NCBI GenBank assembly: GCA_947501215.1 | Contig: CANMUS010000001.1 | Location: 186,001-250,000 of the forward strand | Direction of reading: 5' to 3' | Length of the DNA stretch: 64,000 nt | Origin: an uncultured Erythrobacter sp. | GTDB lineage: Bacteria > Pseudomonadota > Alphaproteobacteria > Sphingomonadales > Sphingomonadaceae | Shown: positions 38,413 through 50,700 of the stretch, in pieces | Numbering within the stretch: position 1 is the first letter of the stretch | Layout of the letters: each line of letters begins with the position of its first letter | Made by a program: the position numbers and the translations under genes | Notes under the pieces: generated by a model | The model's input: only the letters and a program-made list of their open reading frames with translations | The model's database searches: none | What the model was told of the DNA's origin: nothing

Positions 38413-38413
<1 letters not shown>
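36950..38413 (-). CDS. nuoN: NADH-quinone oxidoreductase subunit N
   Basis: 487-residue antiporter-like membrane subunit of complex I with about 14 helices. Conserved pieces include YIGLEMSSLSSYVLASF, KYFVLGALASGIILYG, HMWTPDVYEGAPTPVTAF and LLAYSSINNVGFIL. Its ATG shares the A of the nuoM stop (TGATG). Last nuo gene; birA overlaps its end. Confidence 0.97.
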
Positions 38414-39956
<1,543 letters not shown>

Positions 39957-39957
<1 letters not shown>

Positions 39958-42014
39958 CAGAACAGCACCCAGGTGACAGCGGCGACGAGCCCGAGGAGCA
40001 TCACCAGCGCATAGCTATAGAGATATCCGGTCTGGAACTTCTTCGCGCCGACCGAGCCCTTTTCGACCACCCAGGCCACGCCGTTGGGGCCGAAGCGGTC
40101 GATCGTGCCGACATCGCCGAGTTTCCAGAACTGGCGTCCGAGCCAGAAGGCAGGGACAATGAACAGGTAGTGGTAGAGCTCGTCGAAATACCACTTGTTG
40201 TAGAAGAACCGGTAGATCGGGCCGAGCTGTTCGGCACCCTTGGCCGGGATCGTCGTGTCCTTGATGTAAGCCAGCCAGGCAATGGCGAGGCCGATCAGCA
40301 TGACGAAGGTCGCCGTCAGCTTCACCCAGTAAGGGACATTGTGCAGTGCGTGGATCAGGTTCTCGTTGAAATAGATCGAGCCGTCCCAGAAATCCGCCCC
40401 GTCGATGAAGGCGTCCTTGAACACGAAGCCAGCGAACACTGCGCCAATCGACAGGATTCCCAGCGGGATTAGCATGCTGAGCGGGCTTTCATGCGGGTGG
40501 TAGCCGCCCGTTCCTGCTTCGTAGTTCGGCGACGGCACGGCGTGCGTGACGTCGTGGCCGGCATCTTCCTGCACGGCGGGATTGTGATCTTCCGGATCGT
40601 CATGGCCATGGTGGACGGCGTGCTGGATATGCTCGCTATCGGCCCAGCGCGGCTTGCCCCAGAAGGTCAGGAACATCAGGCGCCAGCTGTAGAAACTGGT
40701 CAGCAGGGCCGCGATGGCACCCATCCAAAAGGCGAACATGCTTATTTCCGTTCCGCGCGCGAAGGCGGCTTCCAGAATGGCATCCTTGGAATAAAACCCG
40801 GCGAAGCCGAACACGTAGAGCACGCCGACCCCGGTGATCGCGAGCGTACCCGCCATCATGGCCCAGAAAGTCAGCGGGATTTCCTTACGCAGCGCGCCGT
40901 AATAGCGCATGTCCTGCTCGTGATGCATGGCGTGAATGACCGAGCCCGCGCCGAGGAACAGCAGTGCCTTGAAGAAGGCGTGCGTGAACAGATGGAACAT
41001 CGCGGCGCCGTAGGCGCCCACGCCTGCAGCGAAGAACATGTAGCCGAGCTGCGAACAGGTCGAATAGGCGATCACGCGCTTGATGTCCCACTGCGTCGTG
41101 CCGACTGTGGCGGCGAAAATGCAGGTGGCAGCACCGATAAAGGTAACCACGCCGAGTGCGACAGGGGCGGTCTCGAACATGGGCGACAGGCGGCAGACCA
41201 TGAACACGCCAGCGGTCACCATAGTGGCGGCGTGGATCAGTGCGGAGACGGGCGTAGGGCCTTCCATCGCGTCGGGCAGCCAGGTGTGCAGGCCGAGCTG
41301 CGCCGACTTGCCCATCGCGCCGATGAACAGGAGGATGCAGAGCACGTCCATCGTGGCGACGCGATAGCCGAGGAAGCCGATCGTCGCGCCGCTCATCGAC
41401 GGAGCCGCTTCGAGGATTTCGGGGATCGATACGGTGCCGAACACCAGGAAGGTGCCGAAGATGCCGAGCATGAAGCCGAGGTCGCCGACGCGGTTGACGA
41501 CGAAGGCCTTGATCGCGGCGGCGTTGGCGCTGGGCTTCTTGAACCAGAAGCCGATGAGCAGGTAGCTGGCGAGGCCCACCCCTTCCCATCCGAAGAACAT
41601 CTGGACGAGGTTGTCGGCCGTCACCAGCATCAGCATGGCGAAGGTGAACAGCGAGAGGTAGGCGAAGAACCGCGGCTGGTCCGGGTCTTCCTCCATATAG
41701 CCCCAGCTATAGAGATGGACGAGCGCCGATACGGTGGTGATGACCACCAGCATCACTGCGGTCAGCGTGTCGACGCGGAGGGCCCAGTCGAAGGCGAGAT
41801 CGCCCGACTGCATCCATTGCAGCACCGGCACGACGGTGGCGGTGCTGTCGCCCAGCCAGAAGCCGATGAAGACCGGCCAACTCAGCGCGCAGCTGATGAA
41901 CAGCGCACCGGTCGTGATCGACTTGGCGACGACGCTCGGCGCAGACTTGTTGATGAAGCCGCCGACGATCGCTGCCAGCAAGGGCAGGAAGACGATGAAC
42001 AGGATGGGATGCAC
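39957..42014 (-). CDS. nuoL: NADH-quinone oxidoreductase subunit L
   Basis: 685-residue largest antiporter-like subunit of complex I, with the long C-terminal lateral helix. Motifs are [58 protein letters not shown] and [17 protein letters not shown] His-rich loop ([20 protein letters not shown]) near residue 465 is not part of the core fold. The start is GTG 42014, 6 bases after the nuoK stop with AAGGGG within it. Confidence 0.97.
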
Positions 42015-42020
42015 CGGTGC

Positions 42021-42326
42021 TTACCCCTTCAACCGGTCGACGTCGTCGACGGCAATCGTGCCGCGACCACGGAAGTAGATGACGAGGATGGCGAGCCCGA
42101 TGGCCGCCTCGCCCGCCGCGACGGTCAGGACGAACATGGCGAATATTTGCCCGACCAGATCGCCGAGGAAGGCGGAAAAGGCGACGAGGTTGATGTTCAC
42201 CGCGAGCAGGATTAGCTCGATCGCCATCAGGATGACGATGATGTTCTTCCGGTTGAGGAAGATGCCGAGCACGCCCAGCACGAAAAGAATCGCGCTGACG
42301 ACGATATAATGTTCGATGCCGATCAC
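42021..42326 (-). CDS. nuoK: NADH-quinone oxidoreductase subunit K
   Basis: 101-residue three-helix membrane subunit of complex [39 protein letters not shown] (with the essential Glu) and [17 protein letters not shown] match NuoK closely. The start is GTG 42326 overlapping the nuoJ stop (GTGA). Confidence 0.96.
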   Translation of the reverse strand: MIGIEHYIVVSAILFVLGVLGIFLNRKNIIVILMAIELILLAVNINLVAFSAFLGDLVGQIFAMFVLTVAAGEAAIGLAILVIYFRGRGTIAVDDVDRLKG

Positions 42327-42946
42327 AGCTCGACCCCCTTGCCGATGCCCGGCTGCTTCATCACCGTCGCCTCTTCCGGGCGGCGGCGGTTCTGCTTGCC
42401 GATATCCTGTTGGCCGCGTGCATCCGCCGGGCCCTTGCGATGGGTCAGGACGATCGCGCCGACCATGGCCACCAGCAGGATGATGCCGGCCGCTTCGAAC
42501 AGGAAGATGTAGTCGCGATAAAGCAGCGCGCCGATGCTCTCGATGTTCGAGCGGTCGAGCAGCGGAGCAGACGCACCGTCCGGCGTGCCCAGCTCGATAG
42601 CGCCAACCCGGTAGGCGCCGATGCCCAGCACCAGCTCCGCCAGCAATATGGCCGCGATGGCGATACCAAGAGGGAAATTCTTGATGAAGCCTGCGCGCAG
42701 CTCGGCGAAGTCGATGTCCAGCATCATGACGACGAACAGGAACAGCACCGCGACCGCGCCCACATACACGATGACCAGCAGCATCGCGATGAACTCTGCG
42801 CCCACCAGCACCATCAGCCCCGCCGCATTGAAGAAGGCGAGGATCAGCCAGAGGACCGAATGCACCGGGTTGCGCGACATGATGACCATGACGGCGCTGG
42901 CGATCACCAGGACGGCGAACAGGTAAAAGGCGATGGTCTGAATCAT
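42323..42946 (-). CDS. nuoJ: NADH-quinone oxidoreductase subunit J
   Basis: 207-residue membrane subunit of complex I with five helices. The third helix carries [15 protein letters not shown] (the pi-bulge region of the family), preceded by [20 protein letters not shown]. The C-terminal tail is hydrophilic. It follows nuoI by 27 bases and overlaps nuoK. Confidence 0.96.
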   Translation of the reverse strand: MIQTIAFYLFAVLVIASAVMVIMSRNPVHSVLWLILAFFNAAGLMVLVGAEFIAMLLVIVYVGAVAVLFLFVVMMLDIDFAELRAGFIKNFPLGIAIAAILLAELVLGIGAYRVGAIELGTPDGASAPLLDRSNIESIGALLYRDYIFLFEAAGIILLVAMVGAIVLTHRKGPADARGQQDIGKQNRRRPEEATVMKQPGIGKGVEL

Positions 42947-42973
42947 GAGCCCCGTTTCTCGTTGGCGCGGCGG

Positions 42974-43462
42974 TTAGCGATAGGGCGCGTCGGCTTCAAG
43001 GTTTGCGGCAATCGCCCGCTCCCACTTGTCACCATTCGCGAGCAGCTTGGCCTTGTCGTAAAGCAGCTCTTCGCGGGTTTCCGTCGCATATTCGAAGTTC
43101 GGACCCTCGACCACGGCATCCACCGGGCAGGCTTCCTGGCAGAAGCCGCAATAGATGCACTTCGTCATATCGATGTCGTAGCGCGTGGTGCGGCGGCTGC
43201 CGTCTTCCCGCGGCTCGCTCTCGATCGTGATCGCCTGCGCCGGGCAGATCGCCTCGCACAGCTTGCAGGCGATGCAGCGCTCTTCCCCGTTGGGATAGCG
43301 GCGCAGCGCATGCTCACCGCGGAAACGCGGACTAATCGGGTTCTTCTCGAACGGGTAGTTGATCGTCACCTTGGGTTTGAAGAAATACTTCAGCGTGAGG
43401 GCGTGCGCCTTCACGATTTCCCACAGAGTGAACGATTTTACGAGATGCGCGATCGTGCTCAT
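42974..43462 (-). CDS. nuoI: NADH-quinone oxidoreductase subunit I
   Basis: 162-residue iron-sulfur subunit carrying two [4Fe-4S] clusters. The ligand sets are Cys63/66/69/73 ([12 protein letters not shown]) and Cys102/105/108/112 ([12 protein letters not shown]). An amphipathic N-terminal helix precedes [18 protein letters not shown] 43462 overlaps the nuoH stop (ATGA); a longer reading into nuoH is rejected. Confidence 0.97.
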   Translation of the reverse strand: MSTIAHLVKSFTLWEIVKAHALTLKYFFKPKVTINYPFEKNPISPRFRGEHALRRYPNGEERCIACKLCEAICPAQAITIESEPREDGSRRTTRYDIDMTKCIYCGFCQEACPVDAVVEGPNFEYATETREELLYDKAKLLANGDKWERAIAANLEADAPYR

Positions 43463-44520
43463 GCCGCGCCTCCGAAGTGACCGGTTGCCATCAGATAGCC
43501 TGAAATTACGACGATGAAGAACAGGCTGAGCGGGAGGAAGACTTTCCAGCCAAGCCGCATCAGCTGGTCGTAACGATAGCGCGGAACCGTCGCCATGACC
43601 CAGCTGAACATGAAGAAGAAGAAGAACGTCTTGAGCAGGAACCAGATGATCCCCGGAATGTCGAACCACGGGATCAGGTCGATATTCAAAGGCGGTAGCC
43701 ATCCGCCGAAGAACAGCAGCGTGTTCAGCGAGCACATCAGCAGGATGTTCGCATATTCGCCCAACCAGAAGAGAGCGAAGCTCATCGAGGAATATTCGGT
43801 CTGATACCCGGCGACGAGTTCGCTCTCGGCCTCGGTCAGGTCGAACGGCACACGCTGGGTTTCCGCCAGGCAGGAGATGAAGAACATCACCCAGATCGGG
43901 AAAATCAGCGGGTGGACGACATAGGCGTTGATGAGGCCAAGCCCGAACGCCTCCTGCCCCAGCACGATACCCGTCAGGTTGAAGGTCCCGGCGAACAGCA
44001 CGATGCAGACCAGGATGAAGCCGATCGAGACTTCGTAGGAGATCATCTGCGCCGCGGCGCGCATGGCCGAGAAGAACGGATATTTGGAGTTACTCGCCCA
44101 ACCGCTCATCACGACGCCGTAAACCGACAAGGAACTGATCGCGAGGATGTAGAGCAAGCCGACATTGATGTTGGCGAGCACCACGCCTGCGTCGAACGGA
44201 ATTACTGCCCAGGCCGCCAGCGCGACGGTGAACGTCACGATCGGCGCGAGAATAAAGATCCCCTTGTTGGCCGCGCTCGGGATGATGGTTTCCTGCAGGA
44301 ACACCTTCAGGCCGTCGGCAAAGCTCTGCAACAAGCCGAACGGGCCGACCACATTGGGGCCACGACGCAGATTGATCGCCGCCCAGACCTTGCGATCGAC
44401 GTAGATGATCATGGCGACTGCCAGCATGAGTGGAAGCGCGATCAGAAGGACACCGGCGATTGTCGCGGTGAACCACGCGAACTCGTAATTCATGCCAAGG
44501 GATTGGAAGAATTCGGTCAT
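43459..44520 (-). CDS. nuoH: NADH-quinone oxidoreductase subunit H
   Basis: 353-residue membrane subunit that forms most of the quinone site. Motifs are [53 protein letters not shown] and [18 protein letters not shown], all diagnostic. It has eight helices. 4-base overlaps tie it to nuoG and nuoI. Confidence 0.97.
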   Translation of the reverse strand: MTEFFQSLGMNYEFAWFTATIAGVLLIALPLMLAVAMIIYVDRKVWAAINLRRGPNVVGPFGLLQSFADGLKVFLQETIIPSAANKGIFILAPIVTFTVALAAWAVIPFDAGVVLANINVGLLYILAISSLSVYGVVMSGWASNSKYPFFSAMRAAAQMISYEVSIGFILVCIVLFAGTFNLTGIVLGQEAFGLGLINAYVVHPLIFPIWVMFFISCLAETQRVPFDLTEAESELVAGYQTEYSSMSFALFWLGEYANILLMCSLNTLLFFGGWLPPLNIDLIPWFDIPGIIWFLLKTFFFFFMFSWVMATVPRYRYDQLMRLGWKVFLPLSLFFIVVISGYLMATGHFGGAA

Positions 44521-46505
44521 TCCGCGGCCTCCGCCAAGTCTTCGCCGTGCAGCAGTTCTGCCGAGCAGCGCTGCATCACCTCGCTAGCGCGGGCGATCGG
44601 GTTGGTGAGGTAGAAGTCCTTGATCGGATAGGCACTGATCGAGCCCTCCGCCTTGGCCTTGGCGTCGGCCTTGGGCAGCGCGCCGTAATCAGCGAGGCCT
44701 TCCTCGCCCAGCGCAGGCACTTCCGCAATCATCGCAGCCTGTAGCTCGGCGAAACTGTCGAAGCCGACCTCCACCTTCAACGCATCTGCCAACGCGCGCA
44801 AGATCGTCCAGTCTTCGCGCGCATCACCCGGCGCGAAGACGGCCCTCTCGGCGAATTGCACGCGGCCTTCGGTGTTGACGTAGGTCCCGTCCTTTTCGGC
44901 GTAGCTTGCCGCAGGCAGGATCACGTCCGCCGCATGCGCACCCTTGTCGCCATGGTGGCCAATATAGACCTTGAGCGCGTCGGCGAAGGGTTCGAAATCC
45001 ATCTCGTCCGCACCGAGGCTGAGGACGACCTTGGGCTTGGCCTTCACAATATCCGGCATGCCGCCGGGCTGCGCGAAGCCGAGCATCAGCCCGCCCATGC
45101 GCGCCGCGCTGAAGTGAAGGACATTGAACGCCGCGCCGAACTTCTCGGCCAGCGCAAGCGCCTTGCCATGCGCACCCTTAAGGCCCGCGCCGCCGACGAT
45201 GATCGCCGGGCTTTCGGCATTCTCCAGCGCATCGCTAAGCGCCTTAGGTAACGTGTTAAGTACGGCAAGATCCTCGCCGAGGAATTCGGCAGGATAGGTC
45301 GTATCCCACCACGGGCCCACCACGAATACCTTCGCGCCGCGCTTCACCGCCTTGCGGATGCGCACGTTCACCAGCGGCGCTTCCCAGCGCACATGGCTGC
45401 CGACGATCAGGATCGCATCGGCATTCTCGATCCCTGCAAAGGTCGAGTTAAAATTGACCGCAGCGAGGTTCGACGTGTCGTAATCCATCCCGGTCTGCCG
45501 ACCTTCGACCAGCGTCGAACCGCAGGCCTTCAGCAGCGCCTTGGCCGCGAACATGGTCTCGCAATCGAGCATGTCGCCGGCGATGGCCGCTATGCTCTTG
45601 CCCGGCTTGGCCTTGGCGATGGCCTTGAAGGCTTCGTCCCAGGTCGCCGCCTGTAGCTTGCCACCTTTGCGGATATACGGCTTGTCGAGGCGGCGGCGCA
45701 TCAGGCCATCGACCTGATAGCGGGCCTTGTCCGAGATCCACTCTTCATTGACGTCGTCATTGATGCGCGGGAGCGCGCGCATGACTTCGCGGCCCTTGCT
45801 GTCGAGGCGGATGTTCGATCCGACCGCATCGGACACGTCGATGCTGAGCGTCTTCTTGAGCTCCCACGGACGCGCTTCGAAAGCGTAGGGGCGGCTGGTT
45901 AGTGCACCGACGGGACACAGGTCGATCACATTGGCCGACAGCTCGTGCTCGGCCGCCTGCTCAAGATAGGTGGTAATCTGCATGTCCTCGCCGCGATAGA
46001 GCGCGCCGATTTCGTCCACGCCGGCGATCTCTTCGGAGAAACGCACGCAGCGGGTGCAGTGGATGCAGCGGGTCATGATCGTCTTGATCAGCGGGCCCAT
46101 GTACTTCTCGGTCACCGCGCGCTTGTTCTCATGATAGCGCGTAGCGCCGCGACCGTAGGTCATCGACTGGTCCTGCAGGTCGCATTCGCCACCCTGGTCG
46201 CAGATCGGGCAGTCGAGCGGGTGATTGATGAGGAGGAACTCCATCACCCCTTCGCGCGCGGTCTTGACCATCTCGGTGTCCGTGCGGATTTCCTGGCCGT
46301 CGGTAGCGGGGAGCGCACAGCTCGCCTGCGGCTTCGGCGGGCCGGGCTTCACTTCGACCAGGCACATCCGGCAGTTGCCGGCGATGCTCAGCCGCTCGTG
46401 ATAGCAGAAGCGCGGGATTTCCTTCCCCGCAAGCTCGCACGCCTGCAAAACGGTCGCGCCGTCCGGAACCTCGAGTTCCTGTCCGTCTACGGTGACTTTA
46501 GGCAT
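44517..46505 (-). CDS. nuoG: NADH-quinone oxidoreductase subunit G
   Basis: 662-residue iron-sulfur subunit. The N-terminal [2Fe-2S] domain includes [19 protein letters not shown]. The His-ligated cluster is in [19 protein letters not shown] and the [4Fe-4S] set in [11 protein letters not shown], with LCPVGAL. A molybdopterin-oxidoreductase-like C-terminal domain without cofactor follows. The ATG shares a base with the nuoF stop (TAATG). Confidence 0.97.
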   Translation of the reverse strand: MPKVTVDGQELEVPDGATVLQACELAGKEIPRFCYHERLSIAGNCRMCLVEVKPGPPKPQASCALPATDGQEIRTDTEMVKTAREGVMEFLLINHPLDCPICDQGGECDLQDQSMTYGRGATRYHENKRAVTEKYMGPLIKTIMTRCIHCTRCVRFSEEIAGVDEIGALYRGEDMQITTYLEQAAEHELSANVIDLCPVGALTSRPYAFEARPWELKKTLSIDVSDAVGSNIRLDSKGREVMRALPRINDDVNEEWISDKARYQVDGLMRRRLDKPYIRKGGKLQAATWDEAFKAIAKAKPGKSIAAIAGDMLDCETMFAAKALLKACGSTLVEGRQTGMDYDTSNLAAVNFNSTFAGIENADAILIVGSHVRWEAPLVNVRIRKAVKRGAKVFVVGPWWDTTYPAEFLGEDLAVLNTLPKALSDALENAESPAIIVGGAGLKGAHGKALALAEKFGAAFNVLHFSAARMGGLMLGFAQPGGMPDIVKAKPKVVLSLGADEMDFEPFADALKVYIGHHGDKGAHAADVILPAASYAEKDGTYVNTEGRVQFAERAVFAPGDAREDWTILRALADALKVEVGFDSFAELQAAMIAEVPALGEEGLADYGALPKADAKAKAEGSISAYPIKDFYLTNPIARASEVMQRCSAELLHGEDLAEAAE

Positions 46506-47797
46506 TATTCAGCTGCCTCTGCGAATTTCGCATTGTGTTCTTCGATCCGGCGTTCGAGCTCGGGGCGGAAGTGGCGGATCAGGCCCTGAATCGGCCAGGC
46601 CGCCGCGTCGCCGAGAGCGCAGATGGTGTGGCCCTCGACCTGCTTGGTGACTTGCTGCAGCATGTCGATTTCCTCGATCGCGGCGTCGCCGGTCCGCAGA
46701 CGCTCCATCATGCGCCACATCCACCCCGTACCCTCGCGGCAGGGGGTGCACTGGCCACAGCTTTCGTGCTTGTAGAAATAGCTGATGCGGCTGATGGCGC
46801 GGACGATGTCGGTGGACTTGTCCATCACAATGATCCCGGCGGTGCCGAGTCCCGAGCCGAGTTCCTTGAGGCCATCGAAATCCATGATCGCCTGGCGCAT
46901 CTGGTCGCCGGGGATGAGCGGGACGGAAGAGCCGCCGGGGATGACGGCAAGCAGATTGTCCCACCCGCCGACGATGCCGCCGCAATGGGTATCAATGAGC
47001 TCCTCGAAGGAGATGCTCATCGCCTCTTCCACGACGCAGGGCTTGTTCACATGGCCGCTGATCTGGAAGAGCTTGGTTCCCTTGTTGTTCTCGCGCCCGA
47101 AGCTGCTGAACCAGCTAGCCCCGCGGCGCAGGATGGTCGGGACGACGGCAATGCTCTCGACGTTGTTGACCGTGGTCGGGCAGCCATAGAGGCCGGCGCC
47201 TGCCGGGAACGGCGGCTTGAGGCGCGGTTGGCCCTTCTTGCCTTCGAGGCTTTCGATCATCGCGGTTTCTTCACCGCAGATATAAGCGCCTGCGCCACGG
47301 TGCAGGAAAACATCGAAATCGTAGCCCGACTTCGACGCATTCTTCCCGATCAGGCCCGCGTCATAGGCCTCGTCGATGGCAGCCTGAAGCGTTTCGGCCT
47401 CGCGGATATACTCACCGCGGATGTAGATATAGGCCGCGCGCGCGCGCATCGCATAACCTGCAACCAGCGCGCCTTCGATCAGCTTATGCGGATCGTGGCG
47501 GATGATCTCGCGGTCCTTGCACGAACCGGGTTCGGATTCGTCGGCATTGATGACGAGGAAGCTCGGGCGCCCGTCCTTGCTTTCCTTCGGCATGAAGGAC
47601 CATTTGAGGCCGGTCGGGAAGCCCGCCCCGCCCCGCCCGCGCAGCCCGGATGCCTTCATTTCTTCGATGATATTGTCATGGCCGCGCGCGATCAGCGACT
47701 TGGTATCGTCCCAGTCGCCGCGCTGCTGCGCCGCCTTCAGGCCCCAGTCTTGGAAACCGTAGACATTGGTGAAGATGCGGTCCTTATCAGCCAGCAT
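46505..47797 (-). CDS. nuoF: NADH-quinone oxidoreductase subunit F
   Basis: 430-residue NADH-binding flavoprotein subunit. The FMN/NADH glycine-rich motif is [15 protein letters not shown], with [21 protein letters not shown] as FMN-binding region and [12 protein letters not shown] as three ligands of its [4Fe-4S] cluster. The start is ATG 47797, sharing a base with the stop of the upstream small gene (TGATG). A longer reading to 48058 covers that small gene in another frame and is rejected. Confidence 0.97.
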   Translation of the reverse strand: MLADKDRIFTNVYGFQDWGLKAAQQRGDWDDTKSLIARGHDNIIEEMKASGLRGRGGAGFPTGLKWSFMPKESKDGRPSFLVINADESEPGSCKDREIIRHDPHKLIEGALVAGYAMRARAAYIYIRGEYIREAETLQAAIDEAYDAGLIGKNASKSGYDFDVFLHRGAGAYICGEETAMIESLEGKKGQPRLKPPFPAGAGLYGCPTTVNNVESIAVVPTILRRGASWFSSFGRENNKGTKLFQISGHVNKPCVVEEAMSISFEELIDTHCGGIVGGWDNLLAVIPGGSSVPLIPGDQMRQAIMDFDGLKELGSGLGTAGIIVMDKSTDIVRAISRISYFYKHESCGQCTPCREGTGWMWRMMERLRTGDAAIEEIDMLQQVTKQVEGHTICALGDAAAWPIQGLIRHFRPELERRIEEHNAKFAEAAE

Positions 47798-47940
47798 CAG
47801 GCGAACCCTCCGAATACGAAGATGGCAACCGCGATCAGGATCGCTGCGAGCACGACCGTCTTGACGATGCCCTTGAACACCTTCCACGCGATGACGATCA
47901 GGATCAGCGCGACGATGATCGAGATGATATTGCCATCCAT
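47797..47940 (-). CDS. Small membrane protein between nuoE and nuoF (47 aa)
   Basis: Translates as a 47-residue, almost wholly hydrophobic peptide starting [20 protein letters not shown], with two membrane-spanning stretches split by KVFKGIVK. Its ATG shares a base with the stop of the upstream small gene and its stop shares a base with the nuoF start (TGATG on both sides). That tight fit in the operon supports a real, translated gene. No known family recognised. Confidence 0.72.
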   Translation of the reverse strand: MDGNIISIIVALILIVIAWKVFKGIVKTVVLAAILIAVAIFVFGGFA

Positions 47941-48113
47941 CAGTGATCCTCCGGTCCGCCTTTGGCCCGGCCCTGCCCTGCACCGATTGCAAGGAAGACG
48001 ACGCCGAGTGCCAAGAAAGTCGCCCCCAACGAGCCGCGTTCAGCAAGGAAATATGCAATCGCTGCAGCGATGAACAACAGCGCGGCCGCGATCATGAAAA
48101 GCGTTTTGCTCAT
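47940..48113 (-). CDS. Small membrane protein following nuoE (57 aa)
   Basis: 57-residue peptide starting [20 protein letters not shown], with two hydrophobic stretches and a Gly/Lys/Glu/Asp C-terminal tail. The ATG shares a base with the nuoE stop, and the stop shares a base with the next small gene's start. Like its neighbour it is too short for usual gene callers. It may be a complex I accessory or assembly peptide; no homologue is recognised. Confidence 0.72.
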   Translation of the reverse strand: MSKTLFMIAAALLFIAAAIAYFLAERGSLGATFLALGVVFLAIGAGQGRAKGGPEDH

Positions 48114-48781
48114 CACCATTCGCTCCGGTAATCGTGATTGGCATCGACCATTTCCGGAAGCGAGCTGAGCGCATTGGCCGGTTCGCTGGTGTGGCGGCCG
48201 GGCTCCTGTGTGCCGGTTTTGGGTTGCTCGCCAGCGGCCAGCGCGTCGAGGATAGCATCGAGGCGCTCGGGCGTGAGGTCTTCGTAATTATCGTCGTTGA
48301 TCTGGACCATCGGCGCGGTGGCGCAATTGCCCATGCATTCGACTTCAGTCAGCGTCCAAAGGCCGTCGTCGGAAACATGCCCCTTGCTCATACCGCGCTT
48401 CTTGCAGGCTTCGATCAGCCCGTCCGAGCCGCGCAGCATGCAGGGCGTCGTGCCGCAGACCTGGACGTGATACTTACCGACCGGCTTCATGTTGTACATC
48501 AAGTAGAAGGTCGCAACCTCGAGCACGCGGATCACCGGCATGTCGAGGTAATCAGCGACATATTCGATCACCGGCAGCGGCAGCCAGCCCTGCGTATCGG
48601 TTTCCTCACCGACCTGGCGTTGGGCAAGGTCGAGCAGCGGCATCACTGCCGAGCGCTGGCGCCCTTCAGGATAGCGCGCGATCGCCTTGTCGGCCTTGGC
48701 GCGATAGCTCTCGGTAAACTCGAAAGCACCCCAGCGGTCGCGCAGTTCGGGAGTGTCGGGTGCGGGTGAACGGTCAGCCAT
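48113..48781 (-). CDS. nuoE: NADH-quinone oxidoreductase subunit E
   Basis: 222-residue thioredoxin-fold subunit with one [2Fe-2S] cluster, ligands Cys109 and Cys114 (VCGTTPC) and Cys149 and Cys153 (ECMGNC). It feeds electrons with NuoF. A Pro/Glu/Thr-containing C-terminal tail of about 40 residues extends beyond the usual end. Its ATG lies inside the end of the preceding small membrane-protein gene (8-base overlap). Confidence 0.97.
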   Translation of the reverse strand: MADRSPAPDTPELRDRWGAFEFTESYRAKADKAIARYPEGRQRSAVMPLLDLAQRQVGEETDTQGWLPLPVIEYVADYLDMPVIRVLEVATFYLMYNMKPVGKYHVQVCGTTPCMLRGSDGLIEACKKRGMSKGHVSDDGLWTLTEVECMGNCATAPMVQINDDNYEDLTPERLDAILDALAAGEQPKTGTQEPGRHTSEPANALSSLPEMVDANHDYRSEW

Positions 48782-48956
48782 GGGTCAACCTGTGCTGGAG
48801 ATATCGGCCGAGATAGAGGCCGATGACGGCAGCGAAGGCCGTCGAAAGGATTTCCTTGAGCGAGCTTTCACCATGGAAGGCGAGCAAATAGGCCGCCACC
48901 GCCGAAGCGAAGGCCGCGAAAGCCGCGATGAAGATGAAGATTTCGCGCGCGATCAC
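48774..48956 (-). CDS. Small membrane protein between nuoD and nuoE (60 aa)
   Basis: 60-residue protein with two hydrophobic helices, [20 protein letters not shown] and [18 protein letters not shown], joined by a short charged loop. The start overlaps the nuoD stop by 4 bases (ATGA) and the end overlaps the nuoE start by 8. It is translated within the nuo operon and is probably an envelope or complex I accessory peptide; family unknown. Confidence 0.78.
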   Translation of the reverse strand: MIAREIFIFIAAFAAFASAVAAYLLAFHGESSLKEILSTAFAAVIGLYLGRYLQHRLTHG

Positions 48957-50164
48957 CGGTCACATTCCCCGAACACGACGTCGATGGCGCCGAGGATGGC
49001 GGTTGCGTCGGGCAGCATGTGGCCACGGCTCATGAAGTCCATCGCCTGCAAATGCGAGAACGCGGTCGGGCGAATTTTGCAGCGATAGGGTTTGTTCGAT
49101 CCGTCGCTGACGAGGTAGACGCCGAATTCGCCCTTTGGGCTTTCGGTGGCGACATAGACTTCGCCTGCAGGCACGTGGAAGCCCTCGGTATAGAGCTTGA
49201 AGTGGTGGATAAGCGCTTCCATCGACTGCTTCATCTCGGCGCGCTTGGGCGGGGCGACCTTGCGGTCGTCACTGGCGACAGGGCCGGACGGCATGTCACG
49301 CAGACACTGCTTCATGATCTTCGCGCTCTCGTAGACTTCCTTCACGCGCACCACGAAGCGGTCGTAGCAGTCCGAATTGGTGCCGACGGGAATGTCGAAC
49401 TCCATCCGCTCGTACACGTCATAGGGCTGCGACTTGCGCAGGTCCCACGGGATGCCGGCCGCACGGATCATCGGGCCGGAGAAGCCCCAGGCGACCGCGT
49501 CGTCCTTGCTCACCACAGCAATATCGACATTACGCTGCTTGAAAATGCGGTTGTCGAGCACGAGGCTCATCGCATCGCCGAACAGTTCGGGCAGGCGCGT
49601 GTCGAGCCATTCGCCGATATCGACCAGCAGCTTTTCCGGCACATCCTGGTGGACGCCGCCCGGGCGGAACCATGCCGCGTGCATGCGCGCGCCCGAGGCG
49701 CGCTCGAAGAAATTCATGCAGTCTTCGCGCAGTTCGAACACCCACAGGTTCGGCGTCATCGCGCCCACGTCCATCACATGCGCGCCGATGTTGAGCATGT
49801 GGTTGCAGATGCGCGTCAGCTCGGCGAAGAGCACGCGCAAGTACTGGGCGCGCTCCGGTACTTCGACGTTGAGCAGCTTCTCGATCGCGAGAACGTAGCT
49901 GTATTCCTGCGCCAGCGGGCTGCAGTAATCGAGCCGGTCGAAATAGGGCAGCGCCTGCAAATAGGTCTTGTTTTCGATCAGCTTCTCGGTGCCGCGATGC
50001 AGCAGGCCGACATGCGGATCTATCCGTTCGATGATCTCGCCGTCGAGCTCCATCACCATGCGCAGCACGCCGTGCGCCGCGGGGTGCTGGGGCCCGAAGT
50101 TGATCGTGTAGTTCGTGATGACTTCGTCGCCGGTGGTGGGCGACTCTTCGAGCTGCATACTCAT
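48953..50164 (-). CDS. nuoD: NADH-quinone oxidoreductase subunit D
   Basis: 403-residue 49-kDa-type subunit forming the quinone cavity with Nuo[47 protein letters not shown] and the ending [13 protein letters not shown] are diagnostic. It is separate from NuoC. ATG 50164 overlaps the stop of the upstream lipoprotein gene (ATGA); the in-frame TTG at 50170 is not preferred. Confidence 0.97.
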   Translation of the reverse strand: MSMQLEESPTTGDEVITNYTINFGPQHPAAHGVLRMVMELDGEIIERIDPHVGLLHRGTEKLIENKTYLQALPYFDRLDYCSPLAQEYSYVLAIEKLLNVEVPERAQYLRVLFAELTRICNHMLNIGAHVMDVGAMTPNLWVFELREDCMNFFERASGARMHAAWFRPGGVHQDVPEKLLVDIGEWLDTRLPELFGDAMSLVLDNRIFKQRNVDIAVVSKDDAVAWGFSGPMIRAAGIPWDLRKSQPYDVYERMEFDIPVGTNSDCYDRFVVRVKEVYESAKIMKQCLRDMPSGPVASDDRKVAPPKRAEMKQSMEALIHHFKLYTEGFHVPAGEVYVATESPKGEFGVYLVSDGSNKPYRCKIRPTAFSHLQAMDFMSRGHMLPDATAILGAIDVVFGECDR

Positions 50165-50700
50165 GCGCAAATCCAGTTGCCGGAGTAACTCTGCGACTTG
50201 CCCGCGGCATCGGTCACGGTGACGTTCGCCGGACGGGTCTGGCCCTCACCGGCGGCGGGTGCGACGGAGACGGTGAAGCCCTCGCCTTCGAAATTCGTGC
50301 CGGACTTGACCGCATCGAGCCCGCCGGTGGTCGCATCGGTCATCACCAGCGTATCGCCGACGCGGACCACGGCCTTCCCGGGCAGCGACTTGTCGCGCAT
50401 GCCGGCGGCGATGATCATCTCCTGCTCACCGACCATGAATGTGCACCCACCCTCGCGCGGGCCAAGATTGACCCCGCCGACATCGCCGAGCTGCTGGAGC
50501 GTGGTCACGTCTGCCTGCGCAGGCGGTGCCTCGACCGCCACGTTCGGTGCATTCGGATCGGGTTGCGACGGATCGAGCGCGGCACCCTCGCCCGAACCGC
50601 CGATGCGGCTGGCGAAGTCGTCGGCGCTTTCCTGCTCGGCAGGCTCCTGCGAGGAGCAGGCGGCCAGAGCGAGCACGGCAAGGGGAAGAAACGCCCGCAT
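50161..50700 (-). CDS. Predicted lipoprotein inserted between nuoC and nuoD
   Basis: 179-residue protein with signal peptide [15 protein letters not shown] and lipobox LAAC (Cys15). A Glu/Ala/Pro/Asp-rich linker leads to a domain of about 110 residues ([20 protein letters not shown] ... SYSGNWICA) with a Cys near each end, perhaps a disulfide. No family recognised. The ATG shares a base with the nuoC stop (TGATG) and its stop overlaps the nuoD start (ATGA), so it must be translated together with complex I. Confidence 0.82.
   Translation of the reverse strand: MRAFLPLAVLALAACSSQEPAEQESADDFASRIGGSGEGAALDPSQPDPNAPNVAVEAPPAQADVTTLQQLGDVGGVNLGPREGGCTFMVGEQEMIIAAGMRDKSLPGKAVVRVGDTLVMTDATTGGLDAVKSGTNFEGEGFTVSVAPAAGEGQTRPANVTVTDAAGKSQSYSGNWICA

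Noticed and set aside
40491-42215. 574-codon plus-strand reading opposite nuoL
   Set aside because: Antisense shadow, again His/Glu/Asp-rich; the nuoL protein in the other frame is unambiguous.
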